From assembly GCA_031259665.1 (NCBI GenBank), contig JAIRLD010000091.1, positions 1 to 16,121 on the forward strand: a stretch of 16,121 nt of DNA, written 5' to 3'. Positions 1 to 10,500 of the stretch are shown here, piece after piece. A model generated the notes under the pieces. It was not told the DNA's origin, did not search any database, and saw only the letters and a program-made list of their open reading frames with translations. This stretch comes from Puniceicoccales bacterium (GTDB taxonomy: Bacteria; Verrucomicrobiota; Verrucomicrobiia; Opitutales; LL51). Numbering within the stretch: position 1 is the first letter of the stretch; each line of letters starts with the position of its first letter. Both the position numbers and the translations under genes were made by a program.

Positions 1-1
1 G

Positions 2-3000
2 CAAGATAAAACAGAACAAAACACGGATTTGAATGTTAAGAGTAATAATACACCGTTGACCACAGCTGCAAGCCATGGAAATGTAAAAGTTTTCGAAGCT
101 GTAATTGAAGCCTTAAAAAATGACAGGGTTGCCTTGAAAGAAGTTCTGACAAGCACAGATAGCGACTATAATACACCATTGAAAATAGCTAAAAATCCGC
201 AACAACAGAAAGTTGTTGAGCTTTTGGAAAAGACCCTTAAGGAATTTGAAACAGCCGAGAAAGCTCCGCCTGCGGAAGAAGCTCCGCCTCCGGATGCTCC
301 ACCTACGGATGCTCCGCCTGCGGAGGCAGCCCAAGCAATTGGGAAGGCTACATCGGTAAGCAAAATAGGACAACCACCATTACATGTAAATGATGATATA
401 TTCCAGAAAATGAAAAATGCTGCCAATCTATTAGGCATCACAGGGGCATCAGAAGCGAAAGACTTTGAAGCACTGATAGCTTTAATGGATCAAGCTAAAT
501 TTGAAATCATTAAAGGAAAAGCCAATAGCGATACAATTCAAACGAAAATAAATGAGGTAACGAAATCTGCAAGTTTATATACCCCAGAAGAAGCTAAGCC
601 ATTATCTATAGCAATAGATGCCGTATGCCGCATGGATCCAGGAAAACCCATCATGATTTCTGAAGGCTCTATAAAAAGATTTAATCAAATATACATTGCT
701 TTCATGAAATGTCCACGCAAATTGCTCTGTAACGCTGCAAACGGAGATCTTGATGCCAAAAAGAAACTCATTGAATATTTAAATGAAGTAGCCAAAATGG
801 GTGATCTTAGTGATAGTTCCTTGCAAGCACTTATTAAAAAATACACCAGTCCAGATGACACACTATCTATCCCACTAACTCCGTCTGCGGAAGAAGCTCC
901 GCCTGCGGAAGAAGCTCCTGCGGAAGCTGCTCCGCCTGCGGAAGAAGCTCCGCCTGCGGAAGAAGCTCCTGCGGAAGAAGCTCCACCTGCGGAAGAAGCT
1001 CCGCCTGCGGAAGAAGCTCCACCTGCGGAAGAAGCTCCGCCTGCGGAAGAAGCTCCGCCTGCGGAAGAAGGCGAGGAAGACGCGCCGCCAGTCGCGACAG
1101 GCGCCCCGACAGACGAGCCGACAGACGAGCCGTCGCCGCCACCGCCGACAGGCGCGCAGCCAGCCGAGCCGCCAGGCGAGCCGCTGGTAGTCGAGACGCT
1201 AACCGCGGCAGGCGATGACGACGAGCAGCCAAAAGTGGAAACAACGACACCACTATTTGAACCCCTACAAGATCCAGCCCTATCCCAACTCAATCTGCGG
1301 TTCGAAACACCCATCACACCCACACTTACACCGCTAGCCCCACTGCAAGTCACACCACTAGCTCCACCGCCAGCCACATTAATGCCGACACTTACACCGC
1401 TAGCCATATTACCAACCACACCGCCAACCGAACCATTTGATAATCTTGCAAAAGTATTCCAAAATTTTCAATCCCAACTGAAACGAAGAAAGCTAACTGT
1501 ACTCCCCCAAACGATCCTCATCTCCAATAAGAAACCTACGCTATCTGTCGCACCAACACTTAAGCCGTTAGCCCCATTGCCAACCACGCCACCGAAAGCC
1601 GAGCCGGTTGAATTGCCGGCACCAACATCACTAGCCCCATTGAAAGCCGAGCCGGTTGAATTGCTGACACCAATATCTCTAGCCCCATTGCCAACCACAC
1701 CACCGAAAGCTGAGCCGATTGCATTGCCGGCACCGCCGCCACCGCCGACAGGCGCGCAGCCAGTCAAGCAAGGCGAGCCGCTGGTAGCCGAGCCGTCGCC
1801 AGTCGAGACGCGAGCCGATGGAGGCGGGCAGCCAGTCGGGCAGCCAGACGAGCCGCCAGCCAAAAAAATCGAAACGAATAATGCAGATGCTGCTGCACAA
1901 ATAACAACGGATAAAAAGGATAATACTCAATCAGTTAAAACCTGGACAGGCAAATATATAAAATTCAGCGATATGAATGATGAAAAAGTTAATAATGCCG
2001 TCGCAACACTGGATGAGATGCTTGATGATAATTTCGCAAAACTTGATGATGGCGAGAAGAAAGAGAATACACCCGAAACTGTCGATTCGTTGATTAGAAA
2101 ACAGCTTTCCGGTTCTGCGTCGGAAAAAGATGTAACTTGTGCAAAAAAATTTATCGCCGCATTGTATCTCTCCGCAACAGAATCTGAAGAGGCAAAAGCG
2201 GAATTTGAAAATTTATTAAACGATCCTGAAAAATTGGAAGAATTTATTAGTTTCGCTATCTCCACTTCTGTGCTCAGTCCTGATGCTCCACAGATCCGAG
2301 CCAAATTCCAGTCTCTAGAAAAAGATCAAAACCTAGAACCGTATAGAACGAATTTGGAGCAGGTTAAAAAGCCTGCAGTTAGGGAAGCAGTACAATTAGC
2401 CAATTTGGCCATTCAAAGCCAATACAAAGATCAAACAAAGCGAACAGAAATGCAAGAGGCAATCAATGCTGTAATTCCAGAAATCAACAAAATAGATGAA
2501 AGAATAAGTTCTACAGAACTCATGGCAATGTTTTTGGGCAGAGCACTTCAAAAGTTAAATGGCACTGGGCAAATACAAACAGAGCTTATCGTCGAAAGAA
2601 TCAAAAGATTCCGAAAACCTGAAAGGTGGGGAGATGGAGTGGCGGTAACAATGAGGGCTACTAGGCCGAAAATCGTACCTAAGAAAAGCCTTGCTAAGCG
2701 ACAATCTTATGAGACTGGAAGCTTAAGCAAACAAGAAGAGAATGAAGCAAAAATAAAATTTAATCGAGAACGGATCGCAAAACTCGATGAAGAAATCAAA
2801 AACACGCAAGACTCAACAAAAAAAGAGAAATTAACCCAAACACTCGATGCATTAAAAGTAAAACGCCGTGCATTATTCATGGAACGCTATAAATTTCCAA
2901 AATCACAAGCGACAACACCTTCCGGAGCGGATGCGAAACCACGGGTAGGTACGCCCAAAGGAACGACTAATGAAACACCTGAGAGAACAAAAAGAACACC

Positions 3001-3448
3001 TGAGAAAGCAAAAGGAGAAAAAGCGCTCCTTGCTCAAACGAAAAACGCAGAGGACGAAGAGAGTTTATTGGGTGTGTTCTTAAGTGCATCCAAAGCCGAA
3101 GTTACCAAAATGTCTTTCGATAAGTTTGAAGAAGCAGAACAACAATACAAAACCAACCCCCAAGCGCATTTGGAAGCTCTAGCACAGGCCTATTCAAACT
3201 TCAAAAAGATCATAGAGGAGCGTATACAAGCAATAGAGGAGGATGAAAGGAAAACAAAATCATCGAATGATGAACAGAAGAATGAGATACGTGAATATCA
3301 AAATAAACTTAAAGAATTTGAAGAAAACAATAAATTGCTTCGAGAAATTAAACAACGACTAGAAGCACAAGCAGCCTCGGCAGCGGAAGCCCCTCCGGCG
3401 GAAGCCCCTCCGGCTGAAGAAGCTCTTGAGGATTTAAACAATGAATGA
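2..3448 (+). CDS. P1: large modular ankyrin-like / proline-rich / coiled-coil protein, 5'-truncated
   Basis: The frame is open from the left edge (codons from base 2), so the true start lies outside the window; the TTG at 29 is only the first in-window candidate. Modules in order by position: two ankyrin-like units with NTPL turns (about 38-235); an APPAEEAPPP linker (262-335); helical domain A (about 370-850, core IYIAFMKCP); a PPAEEA tract (883-1070); GC-rich linker 1 (1071-1230); a PLAPL-type linker (1239-1740); GC-rich linker 2 (1735-1860); domain B (1940-2640, opening TWTGKYIKF); a charged coiled coil (about 2737-2880); a module C-like hairpin (3115-3235, AYSNFKKIIEE); a second coiled coil (to 3375) and a short APPAE tail. 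No membrane segment or sorting motif is visible in the part present. Domains A and B recur in P2 and P3, and A in P4. I recognise no named family; a scaffold, surface or secreted effector role is inference only. It is followed by palindromic repeats rather than a classic terminator. Confidence 0.85.
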   Translation, partial: QDKTEQNTDLNVKSNNTPLTTAASHGNVKVFEAVIEALKNDRVALKEVLTSTDSDYNTPLKIAKNPQQQKVVELLEKTLKEFETAEKAPPAEEAPPPDAPPTDAPPAEAAQAIGKATSVSKIGQPPLHVNDDIFQKMKNAANLLGITGASEAKDFEALIALMDQAKFEIIKGKANSDTIQTKINEVTKSASLYTPEEAKPLSIAIDAVCRMDPGKPIMISEGSIKRFNQIYIAFMKCPRKLLCNAANGDLDAKKKLIEYLNEVAKMGDLSDSSLQALIKKYTSPDDTLSIPLTPSAEEAPPAEEAPAEAAPPAEEAPPAEEAPAEEAPPAEEAPPAEEAPPAEEAPPAEEAPPAEEGEEDAPPVATGAPTDEPTDEPSPPPPTGAQPAEPPGEPLVVETLTAAGDDDEQPKVETTTPLFEPLQDPALSQLNLRFETPITPTLTPLAPLQVTPLAPPPATLMPTLTPLAILPTTPPTEPFDNLAKVFQNFQSQLKRRKLTVLPQTILISNKKPTLSVAPTLKPLAPLPTTPPKAEPVELPAPTSLAPLKAEPVELLTPISLAPLPTTPPKAEPIALPAPPPPPTGAQPVKQGEPLVAEPSPVETRADGGGQPVGQPDEPPAKKIETNNADAAAQITTDKKDNTQSVKTWTGKYIKFSDMNDEKVNNAVATLDEMLDDNFAKLDDGEKKENTPETVDSLIRKQLSGSASEKDVTCAKKFIAALYLSATESEEAKAEFENLLNDPEKLEEFISFAISTSVLSPDAPQIRAKFQSLEKDQNLEPYRTNLEQVKKPAVREAVQLANLAIQSQYKDQTKRTEMQEAINAVIPEINKIDERISSTELMAMFLGRALQKLNGTGQIQTELIVERIKRFRKPERWGDGVAVTMRATRPKIVPKKSLAKRQSYETGSLSKQEENEAKIKFNRERIAKLDEEIKNTQDSTKKEKLTQTLDALKVKRRALFMERYKFPKSQATTPSGADAKPRVGTPKGTTNETPERTKRTPEKAKGEKALLAQTKNAEDEESLLGVFLSASKAEVTKMSFDKFEEAEQQYKTNPQAHLEALAQAYSNFKKIIEERIQAIEEDERKTKSSNDEQKNEIREYQNKLKEFEENNKLLREIKQRLEAQAASAAEAPPAEAPPAEEALEDLNNE
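883..1070 (+). repeat. 18-bp tandem repeat coding PPAEEA
   Basis: About eleven copies of an 18-bp unit (type gctccgcctgcggaagaa) encode PPAEEA, with a few 15-bp PAEEA variants. The unit is a multiple of three, so slippage changes linker length without breaking the frame. Shorter versions of the tract occur at about 262-335 and 3382-3425 of the same gene. Confidence 0.92.
1071..1860 (+). repeat. Pair of GC-rich linker cassettes flanking the PLAPL linker
   Basis: Bases about 1071-1230 and 1735-1860 are strikingly richer in G+C than the rest of the gene and use GCG, CCG and GAC codons rarely seen elsewhere in it. They share a 29-bp identical core (1135-1163 and 1735-1763, exactly 600 bp apart) and then ggcgagccgctggtag (1175-1190 and 1771-1786). 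Both stay in frame and encode PPPPTGAQP and GEPLV. They bracket the linker block that is nearly identical in P3. Confidence 0.75.
1239..1672 (+). repeat. Linker block duplicated in P3 (copy 1)
   Basis: This block aligns without gaps to 11586-12019 at a constant offset of 10347. I count about 15 mismatches in 434 bp, roughly 96-97 percent identity. It encodes a proline-rich linker with PLAPL and KAEPVELP phrases. The protein domains on either side are far more diverged between the two genes. Confidence 0.9.
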
Positions 3449-3475
3449 AAGGGAAAAATACGCAGAGCCAAAAGG

Positions 3476-3680
3476 CGAAAAAATTCCACTCCAAATGGAG
3501 AAATTTCGCCTTATAAAAAAATTCACCCCCTAGCGAAAATATCCCAAAAATAATTCCATTTAAAATGGAAACTTTTTCATCTCTCCCCATAACTCGCCGA
3601 AATTATTCCACTCTAAGTGGATTTTTTTCGCTTCCCATGGAGGCTCGAAATTATTCTACCTAAAATGAAAAATGTTCACT
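3476..3680. repeat. Cluster of four short palindromic elements downstream of P1
   Basis: This is non-coding, with four related elements centred near 3492, 3562, 3614 and 3662. The consensus is TTCCAYT, three bases, ARTGGAA, usually preceded by cgaaat and sometimes followed by tttcgc. The copy at 3554-3570 has a perfect 7-bp stem and the copy at 3607-3621 a perfect 6-bp stem with altered arm bases. The cluster begins after the conserved P1/P2 3' flank (caatgaatgaaagggaaaa, 3439-3457). It could form RNA hairpins in the P1 3' UTR. Confidence 0.7.
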
Positions 3681-3715
3681 CAACTAACACTTTTCAATGG
3701 AAATATTGAAAAAAC

Positions 3716-3743
3716 TTGACAGAAATTCCAGTCAGTGTATGAA
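3716..3743 (+). promoter_or_regulatory. Possible sigma70-type promoter upstream of the repeat-protein remnant
   Basis: A consensus TTGACA at 3716-3721 is followed 16 nt later by TATGAA (3738-3743, 4 of 6 to TATAAT). The 16-nt spacing is the same as in the three better promoters of this cluster, but the spacer lacks their T-rich sequence. No intact gene follows. Confidence 0.35.
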
Positions 3744-3748
3744 TCTAA

Positions 3749-4263
3749 ATCGCAAAAAATAAAGACAGTGATAATATTCTAACAAAACTGATCAAAGCCA
3801 TCAAAAATGAAAGCCCGACCTTTTTAAAGGCCGTTCTCTCCCAAGTGCTGGCTCGGGCAATACAAGATGATGATACCGAAACCCTTTCGGCTATACTCAA
3901 AAAACTGCAGCCTTCACAACCCTGTGCGATACCCTCAAAGATCAACCAAAACTCTTAGAAGCAATTCTAACACAACCTAATAATCATAGCGATACTCCAT
4001 CGACCAAGGATACAAGCACTGCAGTTTTCAAAACTATGATCGACTCCATTTATATCGATACGGAAATTTTAAAAGCAATTTTTCAGCCGCCAAATGAAGA
4101 AAACTTCGTACCATTTACTTTCGAAATCCAGACCGATCCTTTCGAAATCCAGACCAATGTTTCAGAAATCACAAACGATATCCGAATAATGTTAACCAAA
4201 ATAGTGGCGAATGGGAGACTCAATGAAGTAATCGATGAATTCAAAAAAATATCCAAATTTTGA
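3749..4263 (+). pseudogene. Remnant of an ankyrin-like helical repeat protein, frameshifted
   Basis: The frame from about 3749 gives repeat-like sequence (LIKAIKNESPTFLKAVLSQ, then DDTETLSAILKKL) and stops at 3956-3958. The frame that reads on from about 3901 gives TTLCDTLKDQPKLLEAIL and then FKTMIDSIYIDTEILKAI, closing with TGA at 4261-4263. Both resemble repeat units of P2 such as FKAVIDTLKMDHSDLLKEIL, so a frameshift near 3900-3910 joins two parts of one ancestral gene. No credible start codon or ribosome site is seen, and the part matching domain A is absent. The last 75 codons (ATG at 4036) form an open frame that might be annotated alone, but I regard it as debris. Palindromes follow it as they do P1 and P2. 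Confidence 0.65.
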
Positions 4264-4318
4264 ATGAAAAATATCAGATCGTTCCCAATTGCCCCTCCCT
4301 AGGGATAGAAATGAAATT

Positions 4319-4400
4319 TTTCTACTTTAAATGAAAAAATTTTGCCCAACGGAGATAACACCTCCCTTAAAAACGAAATTATTCCATTCTGAGTGAAATT
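4319..4400. repeat. Two degenerate palindromic elements downstream of the remnant
   Basis: Degenerate copies of the TTCCAYT-NNA-ARTGGAA element lie at about 4319-4337 (ttctact tta aatgaaa) and 4382-4396 (ttccatt ctg agtgaa). The stems are imperfect. Apart from these and the promoter at 4512, nothing else is visible between 4264 and 4556. Confidence 0.5.
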
Positions 4401-4511
4401 CTTCCACGCCAGCAAAAAATTCTATCACGGATAAATCATAAAAATTCTCCATTGCAATTCTCTCCGCCTATTTCGCTGCAAAATAAAAAAATAAATTTGA
4501 TTTGGTTTCGC

Positions 4512-4539
4512 TTGACTTTCTTTGCATTTTTATTACAAA
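4512..4539 (+). promoter_or_regulatory. P2 promoter (-35 TTGACT, 16 nt, -10 TACAAA)
   Basis: TTGACT (4512-4517), a 16-nt pyrimidine-rich spacer ending tttttat, then TACAAA (4534-4539). The same arrangement precedes P3 and P4, where the -10 is TATATT. The expected transcription start lies about 10 nt before the ATG at 4557, giving a very short leader. This argues against the upstream TTG at 4452 as the start. Confidence 0.7.
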
Positions 4540-4556
4540 TTACTCCGGATGGTTTT

Positions 4557-7500
4557 ATGGATGGCGTAAGGGATAAGATTGTAAAAGCTTTTGATGAAGG
4601 TGATTTTTTCGTAGATGGAGCAGCTACAAAGGATACAAAGTTTGAGCAAATCAAAGGCGCTACAGTTACCTCTGAAGGCAACCAGATCAAAATTAAAATG
4701 GGCGCTGCTGGTGGTGAGGCGAAACCGCTTGGAAATAATGAAATCAGTGATTTAAAAGATGCGCTACTCGAGAACTGCCAAAATGGTGATGCAAAAAACG
4801 CATTACAAACCATATTGAATGGGGGAGATTATCAAAAAAAAGCCCAAATTCTGGAAGCTTTCATGAAATACGGCCCCCAAGTGCTCGGAACAGAAAATGG
4901 CAAGGAAAAACTTGCTCGATTCTTAAACAATGCTGCGGATCAACCGCCTGATAATTTTGCTAACTTTTTGAAGAAAAAAGCCGAAGAACTCAAACAAAAG
5001 GGCGCAGTGGCGTTTGCTGTGGACCTCGCCGCCAACCAACCACCAGGCGCCCCAGAAAAAGTAGAAGACCCAGGAGGTGCAGTCGGAATCAGAAAAGGGA
5101 GTTCTGCTCCAACTTATGAAGGCCGAGAAGTAGACATCGACAAATTGACGAATACAGAAAATGCAGTCGGAATCAGAACAAGGAGTTCTGCTCCAACTTA
5201 TGAAGGCTCAGAAGTGGACATCAACAAATTGACGAAAAAAGACATACAAGAGGTACTAGAAACACTAGCAAACACCCCCCCCCCTCCTGGTCCAGAAGAT
5301 ATACGTAAAGAGGTATATGATGCAGCCGCAAAACGATTCCCCAATGGTCCCAAAGAAGCCATAGAACATGCTGTTAAAGTCTACTTTGCGCAAACGAAAT
5401 CCTCACTCGATTCCAAGAATTGTGACAAGGCAGAAATCGTGCAATATTTAAAAAGTAACAGGGCGAAACACATACAAAACGCCATTACCACATCAACCAT
5501 AAGTAAAGATAATATCATTCAAGCTTACTGCTGCCCCCCCGATCAAGATCCCGCTTTGAAAAAATACGAATTGCCAGATAAAATCAAAAACAATGCCAAT
5601 GCGTTAAGCGGAGTGGGTTACTTAAATATGGTTCTTCAACGCAATAATCCCGATATCAACCCGGCCATGATGAAGGAAATAAATGAGATACTGGCAACAT
5701 ACGAAAAAGAAGGAATCGAAATTCCTCACGATCCATTGGATTTTATGACGGAAATCTTAGCCAAATTTCGCGCAAAAAATAAAAAACTATTTGACGAAAT
5801 TGATCTTCCGAAAAATCTGCTTATCCCCTGTGCAAATGACGCGCCACTCGAAGAAGCTATCGAAATTAAAACGTACTGCGTAAAAGAAACAAAAATTGTA
5901 AATATCCAAACGTCCTCTGAAGATTTGTTGGCTCTCACTAAAACAAATTTAGAAAAACTGACAGAACTCGCATTATCCAAAAAGCCCTTAACCCCAAAGC
6001 AAAAAGAAGAGCTGACAACAGCCTACTCAAATGCTAAAAGGGCACTGGATGAATTTAAAAGCAGAAATGATGTCAATCCTGGACAATTTGATCTTGAACA
6101 ATTCACTACACTTCAAAATTCACTTACAGCATTCGAAACCAATCAGGTATTCATAGATAATAAATCACAGCTGGAAGGTCGAGTAGTGACAAATAAGAAA
6201 GCAGACGAAGCGGCAGTAGAAAAACCGCCACCACCACCAATATCACCGGATATATTTGAATATTTTGCGGATGATAAATTAGGCGAAAAACCTACAGATG
6301 AACTGCTGGCACACACCGCGGATGCATTAAAACTTGCAGAGACGGCCGTTAAAAATGCAAAAATCGATCCAAACGCTGTCCATGCACCTAATATACGGAT
6401 GGCGTATGCCGGAGCCCAAAAGGCAATTGAGATACTTGAGAAGAAAGCAGATTTAACTCCAGAACAAAAAGCCCAATTGGATGCAGCTAAAAAAGTTGTC
6501 GAGGAAATTGGAAAGCAAATTACACCGCTATCCCTGACAAAACCGAGCAATGACCTGTTTAAAACGGATAATCCGGAAGGAAAAGAAGCAAATGCATTAC
6601 TAGATCAAGCTTGTCAGGCATTAGGATGTGGAAGCGCAGCATGTGGAAGAGCTCGTGCGGGTGGTAACAAGCCCAGCGATGTACCTAATGTCACAAAAGC
6701 ACGTGATGCAGCAAAAATAATAATTGCAGAACTTGAGAAAAAGGAGAATTTAAGTTCAGAACAAAAAGCTCAGCTGGAAGCGGCAAAAGCCGCACTTCTG
6801 GATCTCGAATATGCAATAGATCCGAGTAATGAGAAGCTCCCACAAATGTCTTCAGGGAAGCTACTATTGGATGTCGAAGCGAAATTACAACGTTACAATG
6901 CATTCATGGCGTTACCGCCTGAGAAACGCGCCAGCGCACCTCCGAGTCAAATAAACGAAATGAACCTTATACATAACAATATTCAATCGGCACTGGGAGA
7001 ACTTATGAAAAGAAGTTCACTTCATAAATTAAATCCTGAACAACAAGCAATGTTGGTCAATGGCTTGGATAATTTTAAGAAAATCAAACATACCATAGTA
7101 AATGAGCGACTTGCCTCGGTCGAAACAAAAATGGGACAACTTACAAAACTTACGCAATCGCTTTCTAAACCGCCGACTCCCGAACAAAAGTTGCAACTGG
7201 AAACTGCCTATTCAGGCATTAAAACGCAATTAAAAGATCTTAGGGAGAAAGAGGTTAGGAATAGGGGTTTGCCTTATAAATTCGAAGATCAGCAAAAAGG
7301 AAAGTTAGAGGCACATGAAAAGGCATTGGCAGCATTTGAACAAAATCACATCGTTCCATCGCGGCTCGAGGATTTGAAAGGCGCGATCAAGTCCGAAGCA
7401 GGGATATCTTCAGAAAAAATAAACGCAATCTTTAAAGATCTTTCACCAAACGGCATACAGAAATTTCTAGAAAATAAAATTGGAGATACTACCGCCCTCG

Positions 7501-10500
7501 ATGCTCTGTTCACCGCTTGCAAAGATGATCCTGCAAAGAATGCTTTGAAAGAGATATTGACCTCGGCATTAACCCAGGCTGCAAACGCTGGAGCTGCTGA
7601 AACGCTCAAGGCACTACTTACTGCCTACAAAGGAAATGAGAACACTAGGAAAATTCTGCAGGAAAATCTCCAGGATATACTGAAAAATGCTGCAACCGCT
7701 GGAAATGCTGAAACGCTCAAGGCCCTGGTCACCGTCTGCAAAGACCAAGAGGGGCTTAGGGTCGCCCTAAAAGATGCTCTCCCAGGTGTCCTAACCCAGG
7801 CTGCAACCGCTGGAAATGCTGCCACCGTTGCGGCACTGATTACCGCCTGCAAAGACAATAAGGAGCTTATGGGAGCCCTAAAAGATGCTCTCCCAGGTGT
7901 CCTAACCCAGGCTGCAACCGCTGAAAATGCCGGCAGCGTCGCGGCACTGATTACCGCCTGCAAAGACAATAAGGAGCTTAGGGGAACTCTAAAAGGTGTT
8001 CTCCCAGGTATCCTAACCCAGGCTACAACCGCTGGAAAGGGTGCAGTTTTCAAGGCCGTGATCGATACCCTCAAAATGGATCATTCGGACCTTTTGAAAG
8101 AAATTCTGAAACAGAAAGATGGCGATGGCAGCATACCATTGCATGCAGGCATGCTTATAAGTCCTGAAGTGGCTAAGGCTTTAATCGATGTCTTCAAAGG
8201 AGACAAAGACACTTTGAAAGCAGCTTTAACCCATGCATTGAATGAGGTTAAAAACAGTGGAAATGCTGAAAAGTTCAGTACCCTGGTCGCCGCCTGCAAA
8301 GACAATGATGCCATTAAACCTATCCTGCAAGGGGCTCTGACTGGCATCTTGAAACAGGCTGCAATCGATAAAAATGATGATGCCATCAGGACGTTGACCG
8401 GCTTCCAAGCCGAGGAGAGTCTTAAACCCGTTTTGCAAGGGGCTCTGGCTGACGTCTTCAAACAGGTTGCAGCCGATAAAAATGATGATGCCATCAAGGC
8501 ACTGACCAATGCTCTCAAAGGGGAGGCGAATAAAGCAATTATGGAGGGGGCTCTGACTGACGCCTTAACCCAGGCTGCAACCGATGAAAATGCTAAAGCG
8601 CTCACGGCACTGATCCCCGCCTGCAAAGACGAAGAGGAACTTAAACCCATCTTGCAAGGGGCTCTGACTGGCGCCTTAAAACAGGTCGCAAACAGTGGAA
8701 ATGCTAAAGCGCTCACAGTATTATTTGCCGCCTGCAAAGACGATAATGACCTTATGAACGCTCTGGCAGGTGCTCTCCCGGATGCACTGAAAGAGGCTGC
8801 GAAAGCTGGAAATGCCGGCAGCGTCGCGGCACTGATTACCGCCTGCAAAGGCCAAGATGGGCTTATGGGAGCTCTGAAAGATGCTTTACCGGATGCACTG
8901 AATGAGGCTGCAAAAGCTGGAAAGGATGACGCCTGCAAAGCACTGGTCACCGCCTGCAAAGGCGATACGAAGCTTATGGGAGCTCTGAGAGGTGCTTTAC
9001 CGGATGCACTGAAAGAGGCTGCAAAAGCTAAGCAAAATAAAGCATTTTCGGTACTGTTTGCCGCCTGCGAAGACAAGAAGGACCTTCTTGGAGTTTTGGA
9101 AACTATTTTACCTAATGCATTAATGGCAGCTATAATAAGAAGTGATAATGCTGCGGAGGACATCAGGGCGCTGGTCAATATTTGCAAAGAAAATGAGAAG
9201 CTTAGGGAACATCTGAAAAATGCTTTACCTGGTGTACTCATTGCTGCTGCTAGACCTGGAAAACCCGACGTTTTCACGGCCGTTATCGATACTCTCAAAG
9301 TAGATTATCCGAATCTTTTGAAAAATGTTCTGAAACAGAAAGAGGACGATAATTATGCAGCAGCATTGCAGGCAGGCATACTTACGGGAGATGCTAACCT
9401 AACCAATGCTTTAATCGATATCTTTAAAGGGGACAACGACACTTTGAAAGTAGTTTTACCTAATGCACTGAAAGAGGCTGCAAAAGCTGGAAATACTAAC
9501 GCCATCACGGCTTTGGTCGCCGCTTGCAATGAACACAACGAACTCGTTGAAAATCTGAAAACGACGCTCTCCGATGTTTTGAACTATGCTATAGACACAG
9601 GAAATGTCGACGCCATCACGGCTTTGGTCGCCGCTTGCAATGAACACAACGAACTCGTTGAAAATCTGAAAACAACGCTCTCCGATGTTTTGAACCATGC
9701 TATAGACACAGGAAATGTCGACACCATCAGGGCTTTGGTCAATGCCTGCAAAGACAATGCTGAACTTGAACCCGCTTTGAGAACGGCTCTCCCTGTGGCT
9801 TTGCAACAGGCTATACTTAGGGACACTAAGTTGAATGCAGCTAATACAACTCTCAAGGCTCTGGTTGCTGCTTGCAATGGAAATGATGCCCTCATTACAA
9901 TTCTGAAAACGGAATTGACTAACATCTTAAAAGATATTGCAATCGATGAAAATTCTGCTAAAGTCATCCCGATAATAATCGATATCCTCAAAGGGGATGA
10001 TACTAAAGCCATCTTGCAAAATGCTCTGGCTAACGCACTGAAAGAGACTATAACCGCCGGAAAGAACGACGACATCAAGGCTTTGATCAATGCCTTAAAA
10101 GGGGACGATACTAGGGAATTTTTGGAAGCGGCCATGGCTGACACACTGAAATCGGCTGCTATCCCTGCTGCTGCTGCTGCTGCTGCTGCTCCTGCTGCCG
10201 CCCTCACGGCTCTGGTCAATGCTTGCAATAATGCTGAACTTAACCCCATCTTGCAAAATGCTCTGATTAAAATGTTGCGAGATGAGGACGCGGACATTGC
10301 TGCTTTTACGGCCATATTCAATGCGCTCAAAACAGATCATCAAGATTTTTTGCAAGCGGCTCTCCCCGGTGTTTTGAACCATGCTATAGACACAGGAAAT
10401 GCCGACACCATCACGGCCCTGGTCACCGCTTACCAAACCGATGATGCCCTTAAACCCGCTTTGAAAACGGCTCTTAACGGGGTTTTGCAACAGGCTGCTG

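Noticed and set aside
883..1070. Signs of an insertion sequence around the GC-rich and repeated part of P1
   Set aside because: There are no terminal inverted repeats, target duplications or transposase frame, and the reading frame is kept throughout.
685..1419. Long minus-strand frames opposite P1, such as a Gly/Ser/Ala-rich 244-aa frame
   Set aside because: They are shadows of the Pro/Ala/Glu-rich repeats, with no start signals.
3476..3680. CRISPR array
   Set aside because: The repeats are short, imperfect and vary in both sequence and spacing; they behave as palindromes, not as constant direct repeats with unique spacers.
4452..4556. Apparent signal peptide (hydrophobic LTFFAFLLQ) at the N-terminus of P2 if the TTG at 4452 is used
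   Set aside because: The stretch is the translation of the conserved promoter (4512-4539) that also precedes P3 and P4; domain A begins at the ATG at 4557.
8081..9298. 405-codon minus-strand frame opposite the P2 array
   Set aside because: It mirrors the repeated units of P2, has no ribosome site, and its periodicity is that of the sense gene.
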